Assembly: GCA_018902385.1 (NCBI GenBank)
Contig: JABSSW010000060.1
Location: 62,001-126,000, forward strand
Direction: 5' to 3'
Length of the DNA stretch: 64,000 nucleotides
Origin: Physcia stellaris
Lineage: Eukaryota; Ascomycota; Lecanoromycetes; Caliciales; Physciaceae
Numbering within the stretch: position 1 is the stretch's first letter; each line of letters opens with the position of its first letter. The position numbers and the translations under genes were made by a program. Positions 10,682-22,800 of the stretch are shown here, piece by piece. The notes beneath the pieces were generated by a model that had not been told where the DNA came from, ran no database searches, and saw nothing but the letters and a program-made list of their open reading frames with translations.

Positions 10682-12453
10682 ATGAGGGCAGGTACAGCAC
10701 AATCCTTCCTTGAGTCTATCAACACATCAGTCTCTCCTCAGCGCGAAGCTTTCAACGATGGACTACTCGATCACGTCGACGCCGAAGGCATCTGTACCTG
10801 CGCCTGCCGATGTGGTCACTCCCCGGCATGGAGGCCACGGGGAAGGAAGAGGAGCAAGAGCTTCACAGCAATGAGAACCGGCATATCTGAGCTCTCGGGA
10901 TGGGATTGGGAACCGCGTCAAGAAGCACAGCCGATACCCGTCCAACCCACCAAGGAGAACGGACCTGGTGAATCTCCTTTGGAGAGACTGCCGGCCGAGA
11001 TACTAGGTGAGCAAGAATCAGTCTCTATGCAGGCTTCCGTACTGACTATCTTGTGTTAGACGAGATAATCGCACAACTCTCCTTATCTGTGCCCCCGGCT
11101 GGATACGCCCCTAGGAATGTGGATCTCATATCTTGTCTCCTAACCTCACGGACCATCCATGTCGCCACTATCAACACCCTGTACAACCACATCACGATAC
11201 CACATTCCCAAATCTTCGCCAAGTTCCTTTCCCATATCTTAGAGTATCCGGGACAAGGGGCACTCGTACGCCGCTTGGATTTGTCCCATTTTACTTCGGT
11301 GGGCCTCGGACGAACTCGACAGATGAATGCAGAGATTCAGAATATGACTGCTCGAACCTTGCTCCAGTGTCTTCAATGTTCTCCGAACCTTAGAGAGGTC
11401 CTGCTGCAAGAGCACCTTGATGAGGATATCGACGAGCGTGTCCTTCGGAAGCTGCTCTTTGGCCTTTCAAATTTGCAGGCCGTCGACTTCTGTGCCGCTG
11501 CTTCGGCATCCTTCGTCTCATCGCTTACCTCCGTCGCCAGCACTCTGGGTGGACCTGCGTCGGTGGAGCTGAGCATCCAACGGCTTGGCCTCCACGAATG
11601 TTTCACGCTGCAAAGCTCCGTGTTTGAAAGCCTTCTATCTCACTCCCCTCGTCTTACCCACCTCGATGTCGCGCACACCCGCATCACAGACCGGGCACTC
11701 GCATCTATCCCACATTCCGCGCAACTTACGCATCTCAACCTCGGCCGATGCACACAGATTACGGGCGAAGGCGTCGTCGATTTCCTGACCACCCATCCCG
11801 CTGCCACCGGCCTGGTCTATTTGAACCTGTCCTGCGATGTCGCCAGCTATCGTCTTCTGTCCGAGCGCGACGTTGAACGCCTGCTCCCAGCTCTCCCTAC
11901 CACACTCCGCTCACTTAACCTCAATGGCGCCAAGATCCGCTCAGTCGACGCGCCCGCCATTCTCCCTTTGACCAAACATCTGGAGGAGCTCAGCTTGGCC
12001 CACTCGAAGCTTTCTCTCCAAGACGTCAACAGCTTGTTTCAGCCTTCACCTTCATCAACAACGGGTGTGCAGCAACCAGCCTGGACACCACCTGCGCTCC
12101 ACTATCTCGATCTCTCGCATTGCCCTTCTATCACCCAGCCTGCGCTTTACTCTGCCAATTGCATCCTCCTCTCTCAGACCTCTTCACCACTCGAAGTGAT
12201 CGAGCTTGGCGATAAAGCCATATCCTCACTCCGCGAGTGTCGCAACACTAACAAGCGCCTCGGATGGGTAGTCAAGGAGCTTGGGCGGAGAGGATGGTAC
12301 GTGCGCGAGCCTAGTGGGTCCGACGTCGGTAACGGGGGCAGCAATGGCCGGAGGAGTTGGAAGATGGGTGCCATGTGGTGGGGCATGAGAAAATGCCCGG
12401 TGGCAGTAGGTGAGGTAGGGGGCCTCTATGGCCATTACATGTTCAAGAAATGA
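10682..12453 (+). CDS. F-box and leucine-rich-repeat protein
   Basis: Exon 1 is 10682-11006 and exon 2 is 11060-12453. The 53-bp intron (gtgagc to gttag) restores the F-box LERLPAEILDEIIAQL exactly across the junction, giving 572 aa. The N-terminal 100 residues are basic and contain a cysteine cluster (GICTCACRCGHSPAW). The F-box lies near residues 100-140. It is followed by irregular leucine-rich repeats typical of RNI-like folds (LTHLDVAHTRITDRALASIP, LTHLNLGRCTQITGEGVVDF, LRSLNLNGAKI). Such proteins are substrate receptors of SCF ubiquitin ligases; the target here is unknown. The tail (WWGMRKCPVAVGEVGGLYGH) looks like a conserved fungal ending. Confidence 0.85.
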
Positions 12454-13038
12454 GCGACTTAGCTCGACCAACTTGCTGTTGCTGGATTTGCAACCGCCAA
12501 AAGTTTACTTTGTTTATTTGCTTCAGGACGAGAACTGGAGTTTCGGTACGTATGTATCAAAGCGCTGGCGGAAGAAAATGGGATTATGATGGGCACGTAG
12601 ACGGAAAAGACCTCGACGGTTCGGATGGCTTTGTATTCGTAGCAAAAGTGCTGGCTTTCGGATCCCAATGGCGGTGTATGTATTACTAGCTATCAAAAGT
12701 TTACTCTTTGGGGTTCCCAATACACCAAACATCGTGCTACCCTTACTCTCATGAGGTATCGGACGCTTTTCTCTGCTTTCTTCTACTTCAAATAAGTGAC
12801 ACTTCATCTCATGTCCAGAATGCCAAGACCCAGGCGACTACGCTTATGTCCGGCGCTAGAATCTATGACCGAGCGTCAGGCCAATGTGCCTTAAACCTTT
12901 GATGTTCTACTCTGTTCTTCTATGTGGCCAACCTGCAATCCCGCCGGGCGTCCACCGCCATGTCTTACTCACTAGGGTCAAGATAGTACCATTTGAATAT
13001 CAAGACGATCACTATTTGTATCTGTTGCCTGGCAAGTC
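12454..13038. other. Intergenic, promoter of the i-AAA protease gene
   Basis: A gap of 585 bp with only short frames and nothing recognisable. Confidence 0.35.
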
Positions 13039-15437
13039 ATGGCTGCTCAGGTGTGGCGCGTATCGTTACGCCCTTTTCTTCGACCATCCCAACTCAATAG
13101 CCATTCACTAAGTCCTCTTGCCGTGTTTGAATCTAAGTGTAAGGGAATGGTCTGCGCAGAAAGGAGAGTTTCGAATACTGATTCGGCGCTACAGCATTAA
13201 TCGAAACCGTCAGATTGGCTACGTCGTCCTACCGCCCAACTTCACCGGCTTCTCTTTCCATTCGTTCTTACTCCTCTTTCCCATCGCCGCTCCGATCTTT
13301 GCAGCATGAAAGATTGTCTACACCTTACACATGGTCCCCACCGCAGAGGAGGACTTTGTTCGGCAACGGCTCCTCACAAAATCTACTCGCCCACATGGAG
13401 CAGACAGCAAATAACAATCCAACCAGCGCCACCGCCCAAAATGCATTCTACTCAGCGCTTATCCGAGCCGATATGCCAGCTATCGTTGTCGAAAGATACC
13501 AGACCGGAAGATATGCGAAAAATTCCGCTTGCGAGGCAACCTACCAAAGGGCGCTCGAAAAGGTTGGAGGCGCTGCTGCACTAGGGTCAAGCATGCAAAC
13601 ATCGGGGCAAAGTTTGAACAATACGCAACTTCAGGCTATCGGTCAAGCTATTGCAGCACAGTCAAGGGGCGAGAATTTGGGCATATCTTCTGGAAAATCC
13701 GGTGCAACTGGCAGTGGCGCGAAGGAGAGCCCTCTCTACGTTGTCGTCGAAGAGTCGATCGGTGGCACAATATTCAAATGGGCCAAATTTCTGCTATACT
13801 TCGGTTTGGTCGCGTATTTCACTCTGGTTTTGATGACGATCGCGGTCGAAACTAGCGGCGTTCTACGGAAAGTCACGGGTGCGACACAAAATGAGGCTCA
13901 ACCCCAGGACCAGACCGTGCGCTTCTCCGATGTCCATGGATGCGACGAAGCGAAGGAGGATCTACAGGAGCTTGTCGAGTTCTTGAAGAACCCCGAGCGC
14001 TTCTCAGCTCTTGGGGGCAGGCTACCGAAGGGTTTTCTTTTGGAAGGCCCTCCTGGTACTGGGAAGACATTGCTTGCTCGCGCCGTGGCTGGAGAAGCTG
14101 GCGTACCCTTCTTCTTTATGTCAGGTGCAGAATTTGATGAAGTCTACGTTGGTGTGGGTGCTAAAAGGGTACGAGAGTTGTTCAACAACGCCCGCGCCAA
14201 GGCACCGGCGATTATATTCATTGATGAGTTGGATGCTATAGGGGGCAAACGGAATGAAAGAGACCCGGCATATGTCAAGCAATCGTTAAATCAACTCCTT
14301 ACAGAGATGGACGGATTTACTCAGGAGACCGGCGTCATCATCATTGCTGCAACCAATTTCCCTCGACTACTCGATAAAGCCCTGACCAGACCCGGACGCT
14401 TCGACAGAAACATTGTAGTACCACTACCTGACGTCCGAGGACGTATGGAGATCCTCAAGCATCACATGAAGAATGTCCAGATCGCTACGGACGTTGATGA
14501 AAGTGTCATCGCTCGAGGTACAGTTGGGTTCTCGGGTGCTGAGCTTGAAAACTTGGTTAACCAGGCGGCCGTGCGAGCGAGTCGCAATCAAGCCAAGAAA
14601 GTCGGGATGATTGATTTCGAATGGGCCAAAGACAAGATCATGATGGGTGCTGAGCGAAGGAGTGCCGTCATCCAGGAGAAAGACAAGATCATGACAGCTT
14701 ACCATGAAGGCGGCCATGCGTTGATGGCTTTGTTTACGAAAGGCGCCAACCCACTGTACAAAGTCACAATCATGCCAAGGGGACGTACGCTAGGTGTGAC
14801 GCATTCCCTGCCAGAGATGGATAAGGTATCACAGTCAAAGGCCGAGATGCTTGCTCACATTGACGTGTGTATGGGCGGGAAAGTAGCTGAGGAGATCGTC
14901 TACGGCCCTGATAACGTCACCAGTGGCTGTTCGTCCGTAAGCAATAAGCTCTATATTATTATTGGCAACTACTAACGACGCTCACTGTAGGACCTTCAGA
15001 CTGCCACCGACGTGGCATGGGGTATGGTAACCAGCTTTGGCATGTCCGAGGTTCTAGGCCAAGCCAACCTATCGACCAACTACGAAATGCTCTCGTCAGA
15101 GACCAAGAAGCAGATCGAGGGCGAGGTGCGGCGCATCCTTGATGAGAGCCGGCAACGTACGACCAAGCTTCTGAACGAGAAACGGAAAGACCTCGACACG
15201 CTTGCCAAAGGACTGGTGGACTACGAAGTGCTTACGCTGGAGGAAGTAGAAAAAGTGCTGAAAGGAGAGAAGCTCAAGAAGATGACGTCGCCGGCATCGA
15301 TGCCTTTGAAGCTGCCCGAGATTGTGATTCCCCCGGGCCTTGGGGGCGTCCCGACGGCTGGGTCGAGTGGAGTTGAAGGGCCAGCGGGTGGGAACGACTC
15401 TTCGGGACCTGAGGGTAGCGGTGGTGCGAGGATATAG
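13039..15437 (+). CDS. YME1: i-AAA protease of the mitochondrial inner membrane (Yme1/FtsH family)
   Basis: I propose three exons: 13039-13136, 13214-14936 and 14991-15437, giving 755 aa. The second intron (gtaagc, CTAAC branch, tgtag) is certain. The first is inferred: the main frame has no upstream ATG, whereas ATG 13039 gives [16 protein letters not shown], a good mitochondrial presequence, and a gtgtta donor joins it in phase to acceptor 13213. A transmembrane segment lies near residues 218-240 ([20 protein letters not shown]). The AAA module has Walker A GPPGTGKT (about 310), Walker [10 protein letters not shown] (about 366) and the second region of homology ([20 protein letters not shown]). 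The M41 zinc motif HEGGH lies near 529. The enzyme degrades unfolded inner-membrane and intermembrane-space proteins. The end is Gly/Ser-rich. Confidence 0.93.
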
Positions 15438-16382
15438 AGGGTCACTGCATTCTTGCGATCTTCTTTTTCATTTCAGCGGGCGACTCTGTACGTTGCATAG
15501 GTCTGTCAGGGGTGCTCGCTTGGGCGATAGGCTCTTCAATGATAGCGGTTTTATTGGGTTAGCAGGTGGGTGTCTATGGTAGAGGCATTTGCGACTCCCT
15601 CCACACCGCCAATGAGAGGGCAGATTAGATGTAAGCGTTCAATAAGCATTTCTTCTACCTTGCCTCCCAAACTTTAGTGGAAGCGATATCAACGCCCAAG
15701 CAATCTACTTTACAAGCGATCTTTTTATCAGAAAGTGTCAAGACGTTCTGGGCTTGGCAGGGGGGATCTACTTGGGGCTACTGCAGCTTAGATGATCTAA
15801 CAGAGGCTACTTGCGTGAGCTACTGCGGGCCGGAGCTTAATTGGATGATTAGTGGGGGTGATAGTGATGAAGTAGCGAATTGGGGCCCTGATCAACGTCC
15901 TCTAACAAACGACAGGATGTAAGATCCCACCACGACACGTGCTCCCGTCAATGGGGACCTGCCGAGGGATCAAGATGCCCCTCTCACGCTGCGTTTTTCT
16001 TTTCCTTTTCACCACTGAGAGTTGCGGGCAACCTTTGACACGATCAGCTACTGCAAAATCTTACATTTCCTGCTTTTCCCCATATGCTGACATCGCAGCT
16101 TTTTGCATCTCTTTGTAATGCTTCTTTACTGTCTTTGAATGCCATTCAGTCCATATTCTTTGACACTTGCTTGACAAAGAACAGTGTTGTCGGCACGTGT
16201 ATTTGCTCTAGTCGCGCCTTCTGTAGCAAACATCATTCTTCTTAAAAAACTACACACTTCAATTGACACTCATTTGAAGCTTTACCTACACACGAGACCC
16301 GCGCTTTACCTCACCCAGAGAAACTCTCTCACTGCGGCTTTACAATCTCTCGATTCCTCATCAGTGAAAGAAAGTCGTTATC
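15438..16382. other. Intergenic, promoter and leader of the CM1 gene
   Basis: About 945 bp. From about 15960 on it is pyrimidine-rich, as in a fungal leader. No coding feature is recognisable. Confidence 0.4.
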
Positions 16383-18883
16383 ATGGCCAATCCAAATTGG
16401 CCTCACCACCACAGCCGCTCTGAGTCGGCTGGCTTACCATCACCCGTGCCCAACGACTCCTCACAAAATACCAACCCAACCTCTACCATCTTACGGGATA
16501 TGCTGCGCGAGAAGAAGGCCGAGAATAGACGGCTCAGTAGGAACTTGGATCTAGAGATGGGACAGCGCGGTTCCAGCAGCAATGGCCCCATCGATAGAGA
16601 CGTCCAGAGCTCTCCCATCTCATCATCCGCGAGTGGGAGGGGTCACGAAAGACGCAGCAGTGCCATGGGAGGCAGAATTACTTCCGCTACCAAGGGTATG
16701 GGTGTGCGCGAGATGGAGGAGGTAAGATCTCAAATCTTGGATGTTGATTGTGTGTCTCAGCTAACGGACCCAAATAGCACGTTTCAAAGCTCAACAAACA
16801 GAACTTCGACCTGAAGCTAGAGCTATTCCATAGACGACAGCGCGATGATGCTCTGGAGGCGGAGTTGGAGAGAATGAAGACGCTGGAGGCAGACTATGCG
16901 GAATTACAAACTATCAATGACGATCTAGTACGGGAGTTGGATCTCCGAGATGTAGCTGTCAAGGAGGCAGTCGCTCTTATTTGCGAACTAGAAACCAAGG
17001 TTGAAGCCGCAGAGCTCCAGCAGCAGCTCACGTCTCATAACCTAGCCGTTCATGGCACGCACGACTCTATCACTACACCACCGTCTCGCAACGTGAGAAG
17101 AAGGCCAATCACACCACCACCGCAGCAAGGTCTGGAAGACCAATTGTCGCCACTTCGCCAGTACCGAGGATCCGATAGTCAGGGACATCCGCCCAGCGAC
17201 AAATTAGGACGTGTCCCATCTTTTCTGCGCGAGAAAAAGCCGAGCACCAGCGCCTTGCGTACCGTTTACCAATCAGATGGTAATCTTAGCCATGTCTCTT
17301 TGAACCGTGCGGGGAGTCCGATCCGCTCACAGGATGCGGACAGCCACGCTCTGAACTCTCCTAGGTTGAGTATGCTCAGCGAGAGTAGTTTCGTAAGCGT
17401 CTACGGCAAGTCACCTAAGCTTTCTGGTACGTCTGACGAGACAGAAGCTGGTTTGACAAGGTATGAGGGTTCAAGTGAACTCACAATTGGTGAAGTGGGA
17501 AGAGCAATGAAAAGAACGATGTCGGGCTCGTCAAGAACTCAGCCCGATCACCGACGGGGCCAATCGATTAGGGGTAGATCACAGCAGACATCGATACATC
17601 GGTCACAAGATCTAGTTCAGTCGCGACGAGATCCGTCATCCGATAGTGCCTCTGATCGGTCTTTCAAGGATCGGCTCGAGCACCTTTCTCACGATCAACA
17701 GTCAAGTACACCTAGAAGTCGGGACCACGCCACCTCGCGATGGCTCGATCAATCAATGTCAGGCGATGAGACTAGCCCTTTGCAACAACGCACTCGGCGC
17801 CAAAGACCATCCAAGTCAGGAAGAAAGTCTCCTTCTTCGGCATTAGATGGTAATTTCTCTTCTATCAGCGAAGTCTTGCACGAGACGCCAAGCCACAAGC
17901 TCGAGAAGATATCTCCATTGCCCACGCTTGGAGGACCGATCTTCGGTGGTCCCAATGTGCTACCTCCTACACCGGACACCATGAGCACGCAGAAGGAAGC
18001 CAATTCTTCAACACAGAGTATCATCACTGAGAAAAGTCTCGGAGACATGACTCGATTTCCTGCACGGAATGTGTCCGCAATGATGCCAGATGACCGTCCT
18101 CATACAGCTGGCACACTCGACACAGAATACGAGAGGCACACCGATGAACACGACTCAGGGCGACCCTCAGCACGGCCCCAAAAAAGCGAAACTCACACCG
18201 ACGCCTTCATCAAAGAGTCCCTACAGCCGTCCTTCCCCTTCATGTCTGGCGGTAGCTTGTCCAAAGCAGTGCATAAGACGGGTCATACGCCAACAAGACC
18301 AACACTAACATCCTACGCTACAAACATCATGTTCGACGGAGATGGCATTGAGGAAATACAGCCCTCAAGAGGAATGTCCTACCCATCTCCGAAAGAAAGC
18401 CGTCGCAGATCCGTCGCTTACACGCCCGTCCGCGTTGAACACAGCCGGACAGCAAGCGCACAGACGCAGTTCGTAGCGAGCGATAACATAGACTCGTCAC
18501 CTAAAGCGGGCATCACATCGTCCACGAAAAACAGCCCCTTCAGATCTAGCCCGCTCAAAGCATCCAGCAACCATAGATCCTCGATCATATCCCCGGCTCC
18601 GGCTTCGCAAGTAAAGGACAGCGACAACGCACCGCCGGCCCAGGAAACAGCAACAGAGTCCAGGATCCCGCGCTCGTCGAACCGTTTCGGGCTCGGGAGT
18701 ATCAAGAATGCGTTCCGGAGAACGTCGGCTTATGGCGCTGCTGCGGTGCTGGGTGCTGAGGAGGGGATGGATGGTGGGGAGTCGCTTTCGGGGATTGCGA
18801 GGCCGGGGACTAGTGCTGGTGGCGGTGGAGGTGGTGGAAGAGTTGCCGGGGAGCAGGAACCGCGAGTAGCTTTGGCGGGATGA
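16383..18883 (+). CDS. Spindle-pole/MTOC protein with centrosomin motif 1 (CM1, Cnn_1N)
   Basis: Exon 1 is 16383-16721 and exon 2 is 16778-18883. The 56-bp intron (ggtaag to aatag, CTAAC branch) is in phase, giving 814 aa. The junction opens directly into the CM1 motif: HVSKLNKQNFDLKLELFHRR, then coiled coil through LEAELERMKTLEADYAELQT and INDDLVRELDLRDVAVKEAV (residues about 113-185). CM1 binds and activates gamma-tubulin complexes. Fungal CM1 proteins include the Mto1/ApsB and Pcp1/PcpA groups; I cannot decide which group this belongs to. The first 110 residues include a LREKKAENRRLSRNLDLE helix. The long C-terminal part is Ser-rich and disordered with many SP/TP sites, suggesting cell-cycle phosphorylation. 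Confidence 0.88.
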
Positions 18884-19308
18884 AGCTTGGGATTGGGAGG
18901 AGTACTAGTCTCAGAGTCAGAGGTCCAGATGGAGGGAAGAAGGGGTGAAGTGCGGTGGGATGTAGCATGGGGGTGTATTGATAGGTGTAGGAATCAAGAA
19001 TTACCAAGGAGGTGGGTAGGGCAGTGATTTCCGTTTCGCAGGAGGGCATTTGCTTGAATAGATCGTGATGAGTCGATGAGGGTTTCCAAAGCAAAGCAAA
19101 TGATTGACCCTGTGATGCTTGTATTCTTTTGATCGTGATATTGCCTGTAAATCGTTTCAATTCAATCAGGAGTGAAGGTATTGTTCTTTCTCTCTATTCT
19201 CTTACTCTTACATTACCTATCCCAGTCACGCTCTGTTCGAATGAACTTAGCTTGATGTACTACCTCGTAATCCTAGGGGCGGCTGGCTGGGCCAGTCCGT
19301 CACCATGG
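18884..19308. other. Intergenic at the left border of the accessory island
   Basis: This is 3' flank of the CM1 gene with no coding feature. The repeats of the accessory island start immediately after it. Confidence 0.35.
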
Positions 19309-19508
19309 CTTGCTTCATTCACGTGTCAGCTTGGTGGAGGAGGACGGTTTCACAGCACTGGGTGATGGCCAGTATCAAGCATACGGTATAGATAAATATA
19401 TAGGTAGGACCCACGCCGCTTCAGCGTGGTAAATCTCCTATGAACCAATTCTGCTACTCCGAGCTGCGCTAGGTTAGCATTCGTTTACAACTTAAAGATC
19501 CCCATCCA
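19309..19508 (+). promoter_or_regulatory. Promoter of the patatin-like gene, carrying one minisatellite unit
   Basis: One unit of the ~97-bp repeat (motif TTTCACAGCACTGGGTGATG at 19348-19367) is followed by a TATA-like stretch (GATAAATATATAGG, near 19390) and a conserved leader with GACCCACGCCGCTT, CCGAGCTGCGC and ACTTAAAGATCCCC. The same order recurs at 22771-22925 upstream of the next plus-strand reading frame. ATG 19509 lies about 110 bp downstream of the TATA-like stretch. Confidence 0.65.
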
Positions 19509-20662
19509 ATGCCTCCCTTACCAAAACCTTCACAACCTCTGAGAATCCTCACCCTTGACGGCGGAGGCCTTCAGGGAATTTCTACCCTGTTCATCCTGGA
19601 CCAGCTCCTCAAAACCATCGCTCCCAACAACGGAGAGGCCCGACCCTGCGACGTCTTCGATGTCATCGCAGGCATCGGCACGGGGGCTGGCTCGCCTTGC
19701 TGCTCGGTCGCTTCCACATGGACGTATCCGCTGCTTTGGCAGAGTGGTATAATTTGATTGACAGCATCGCCCCCAGCTCTATGCTGCAGCACCGTGATTT
19801 CGACACGGAGCGCTTGGTGGCGCAGGTTGACCAGCTCGCGGAGTTCTATGAGAGCGATATGCATATGTTTGCGCCGTTTTCGGAGGATGTTAGGTGTGGA
19901 CATGTTTTTGTTTCCAACCTCACGACCGACTCCAAGGGAAGCGAGCTTGGGTATACCCTCTTTCGCACTTATGATTGGCCGAAGGATGTCAGGTTGTTAG
20001 ATGGCCCTGAGCCGCGGGAATATAAGATCTCGCATGCCTTTGCGGCCACGGGAGCGAGCAAGTACTTCACACCTTCATGGAAAGAACCGTCAGCAAAGAA
20101 AGGTAAACGCAAGTTCCTGGATGCTCACTTCCCCAGCCCTCACAATATTACCGAGCTCGCTCTCGATGAGATATGGGCGCTGTACGGCACGGACGTGGAG
20201 ATATCTGTTGTTGTCAGTATTGGGCCAGGATTGCCGAGTGCTGCTGATTGTAGGGACTTTGCTCAGAGATTCTTTTGGGGGAAGAAGGTGGTGACGGGCT
20301 TCACAGCGAAACGAGCCTCTGATGGCAATGGGGTTGATGCCGAGCTCAACAAAGTATATGAAGCGCCGGGACAGATACCCAATGACGAGACTGAGATCAC
20401 CCATCGAGTAAATTTCGGATCGCAAGTGCTCAAGGCTACAGCAGAGACCGATAGGAACCGCCCAACAACCTTTGCTTCAGCCCGAAACGTAGATATCCAA
20501 GACCAAGAAGACAAGATCGAGGACTCCATTCGCAAGAAGCTACGCAATATCTACCCGAATAACCCACCACCATATTATCGCTTGGCCCCCAGTGTCCGCT
20601 CCAGGGACTACTTCGTCCCCCAGAGCTTCGTGGGAATCCGCAACCGAGTATCTCCAATGTGA
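19509..20662 (+). pseudogene. Patatin-like protein without catalytic serine, frame-disrupted
   Basis: The first frame starts MPPLPKPSQPLRILTLDGGG and holds the patatin oxyanion motif DGGGLQG and FDVIAGIGTG. In active patatins the last block is GTSTG, so the nucleophile Ser is Gly here. The reading then moves to a second frame (about 19688 on) that continues the fold: WLALLLGRFHMDVSAALAEW, HVFVSNLTTDSKGSELGYTL, FRTYDWPKDVRLL and FAATGASKYFTPSW. The usual DG[AG] dyad block appears as LDAHFPSPHN. The frames would meet if the five-G run before 19688 were one base longer. A further frame change near 20630 probably continues into QCDRTVADMEEIGRRVDLM. Active patatins are lipid acyl hydrolases and occur as N-terminal domains of fungal NLR-type proteins. 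This copy is predicted to be inactive; whether it is expressed is unknown. Confidence 0.7.
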
Positions 20663-21404
20663 TCGGACTGTGGCTGATATGGAGGAAATCGGCCGAAGGG
20701 TGGATTTGATGAGTTAGGTGGTGGCTGGGTGATGTCTTGTTTTGAAGGAGTGTCGATATCCAGTGGCCGCCTCTCACCCCAAAAGGATACTTGTTACTCT
20801 AGAGACTCAAGCTCCAAAGGCCATCCGCCGAGTGTGTGGGTCTCAGCAAGCTCTACGTCAGAGATCTCGTAGCAGCCTAGGATACAGCAATGCGGAATTC
20901 ACAAAGGGCAGATGGAAGATGGTAGCTCCCGCAAAGAGTCCTTGCTTTTTCGGAACTCGCGAGGACTTATGAAACCTGAGCACCCCGGTGATCAGGTCTG
21001 GGATACACGAAGCTTGAGCCTGAACATTCACTACCCTAGATACACGACTTCATGTCAGCGTCACTACCCGATGCCGAAGAGCTTGCAATTCGGGAATATT
21101 AAGAAGAGCTTGAAGGGAAGGATGGGTAGAAGGAAGCGAATTGACACCACAATTTGGTGACCATCCCCAAGTCGAAGCCCTAAAGTAATAACTAATAACT
21201 GAGTCATAAGAGATCATTTAGCTAAGCTTCCATAGTCATATGTGAAAATTAAAATGAGGCAATCGCAGAATAAGCATCCTGTGCCTTGAAGGTAGTGCCG
21301 TCCATGTGCATATCACTAATACATGGTAGGGTCGTCTGGAGTCACTGCAATGAATATTCACGGTAGAGAAATCGAGAAGCCCCCACACATCATGTTTCTC
21401 TTTA
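20663..21404. other. Degenerate region after the patatin-like gene
   Basis: Only short frames. The first ~70 bp may still be the decayed continuation of the patatin-like gene. No other family is recognised. Confidence 0.35.
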
Positions 21405-21749
21405 TCCCATGGTCTGGTGTCATGCGATCCCTCACATGAAAAGGTGCCAACGACTTGATTTAAATGACGGCCTACCAGGAGGTCACAGGCCCATTATACG
21501 AGCTTTACGTATCAGCTGACGTATCTGGACCTCGTATCCGTAGGTCTCCTATTGAGTCGCTAATCAGGCTGTTCGGCGCTAATATGCTTGCCCCAAGCAT
21601 CGCCACCAATACAACTCCAATATGACAAGACGCGTACCCGTGTTTGGCACAATGCATATGAAGATGATATGAAAGAAGCATCAGATTCTAAGTCGGGGAA
21701 TCGGAGACTTATCTGTTGGTATATCCAAAGTTGCTAGCAGACCATGATA
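21405..21749. mobile_element. MITE copy 1 (345 bp), TA target duplication
   Basis: The left end reads TCCCATGGTCTGGTG and the right end, reverse-complemented, reads TATCATGGTCTG. Both sides are flanked by TA (21403-21404 and 21750-21751). The right half (AAGCATCGCCACCAATAC, then TGGCACAATGCATATGAAGA) is closely similar to two shorter copies at 36110 and 36737. There is no coding capacity. Tc1/mariner-type elements insert at TA, so a non-autonomous member of that superfamily is the likely identity. This copy has about 150 bp more on its left side than the others. Confidence 0.75.
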
Positions 21750-22063
21750 TAAGGCCACAGCTAGCGCGGCTTTGTATTCACGGCGAGACTACCAGACTTT
21801 ACCGTTGGGGAACTCGCTCTTAGGCGGGCTGTGAGGATAAATTACTTTATTGAGAAAAGAGAGGGGAAAAAAGGCGTCATGAATAGAGCTAATGGTGATC
21901 CACTGCCTCCAAGTAACCAGGAGATAAAAAAAGTATAGTAACAGTCTTGTTCTTGTTTGGTTTTCGATTCATATTTTCGATTTCGAGGCACGCTTTAGAA
22001 CCCTTGTGAAATAAATTTGATGTACTGTCTCAGAATTCGAGGGACATGGCTACATTCGTCCAT

Positions 22064-22800
22064 CTGTTAGCTGGGGTCACTGTTGGTGGGAGGAAGACGA
22101 TTTCACAATACTGAGTGATGCTCTACCCTCAAATCCAAACACAAATCATGGCTTTCTTCATCCCCCGCCACCCGCGTCACCATCATCAAAACACGATTTC
22201 ACACTACTAAATGACACTCTATCCTCAAATCCAAACATAAATCACGTCCCCCCCTCCCCATCCACCCTGAACAAAACCGAGTGCTCAAATAGTCACAACC
22301 ATCACAATCAAACGATAGCCCGAACCCGGAAAGGCGATCAATTTAAAATTTCATTCCTATCAAATTCCTTTCTGGAATCCAAAGACGGGTGAGCGTGATC
22401 TATGCGCACTCAATTCTGTCCGGGGCTGCGTCACCATGGAGGAGGATTTCTTGTACTGGGTGATGCCCTGGATTGAGAATTAGGTATGAATGATGGTTTT
22501 CTTCATTTATGTGTCGGTTGGTGGAGGACGGTTGGAGGAGGATGGGTTTCACAGTACTTAGTGATATTCAGTATCGAGCATACGATATGAATAATGGCTT
22601 TGTTCATTGCTTTGTCAGTTGGGATCATCGTTGGTGGGGGACGCTTTCACTGCATTGAGTGATGTCCTGTATCTTTCACAGTACTAGATGATGCTCAATA
22701 TCGAATATACGATATAAATCACGGCTTTTTTCACTTCTCTGCCAGCTGCGTCATGGTTGATGAGGGACCGTTTCACAGTGCTAAGTGATGCCCAGGCTCA
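22064..22800. repeat. Degenerate minisatellite, unit about 97 bp
   Basis: The core TTTCACAGTACTGAGTGATG recurs in diverged form at 22101, 22197, 22447, 22547, 22645, 22674 and 22771. Most intervals are 96-100 bp. The rest of the unit reads roughly as CAGTATCGAGCATACGATAT, then AATCATGGCTTTCTTCATT, then GTGTCAGCTGCGTCA and GTTGGTGGAGGACG. A single unit stands upstream of the patatin-like gene at 19309. Units differ from one another at many sites, so the array is old. Confidence 0.8.
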
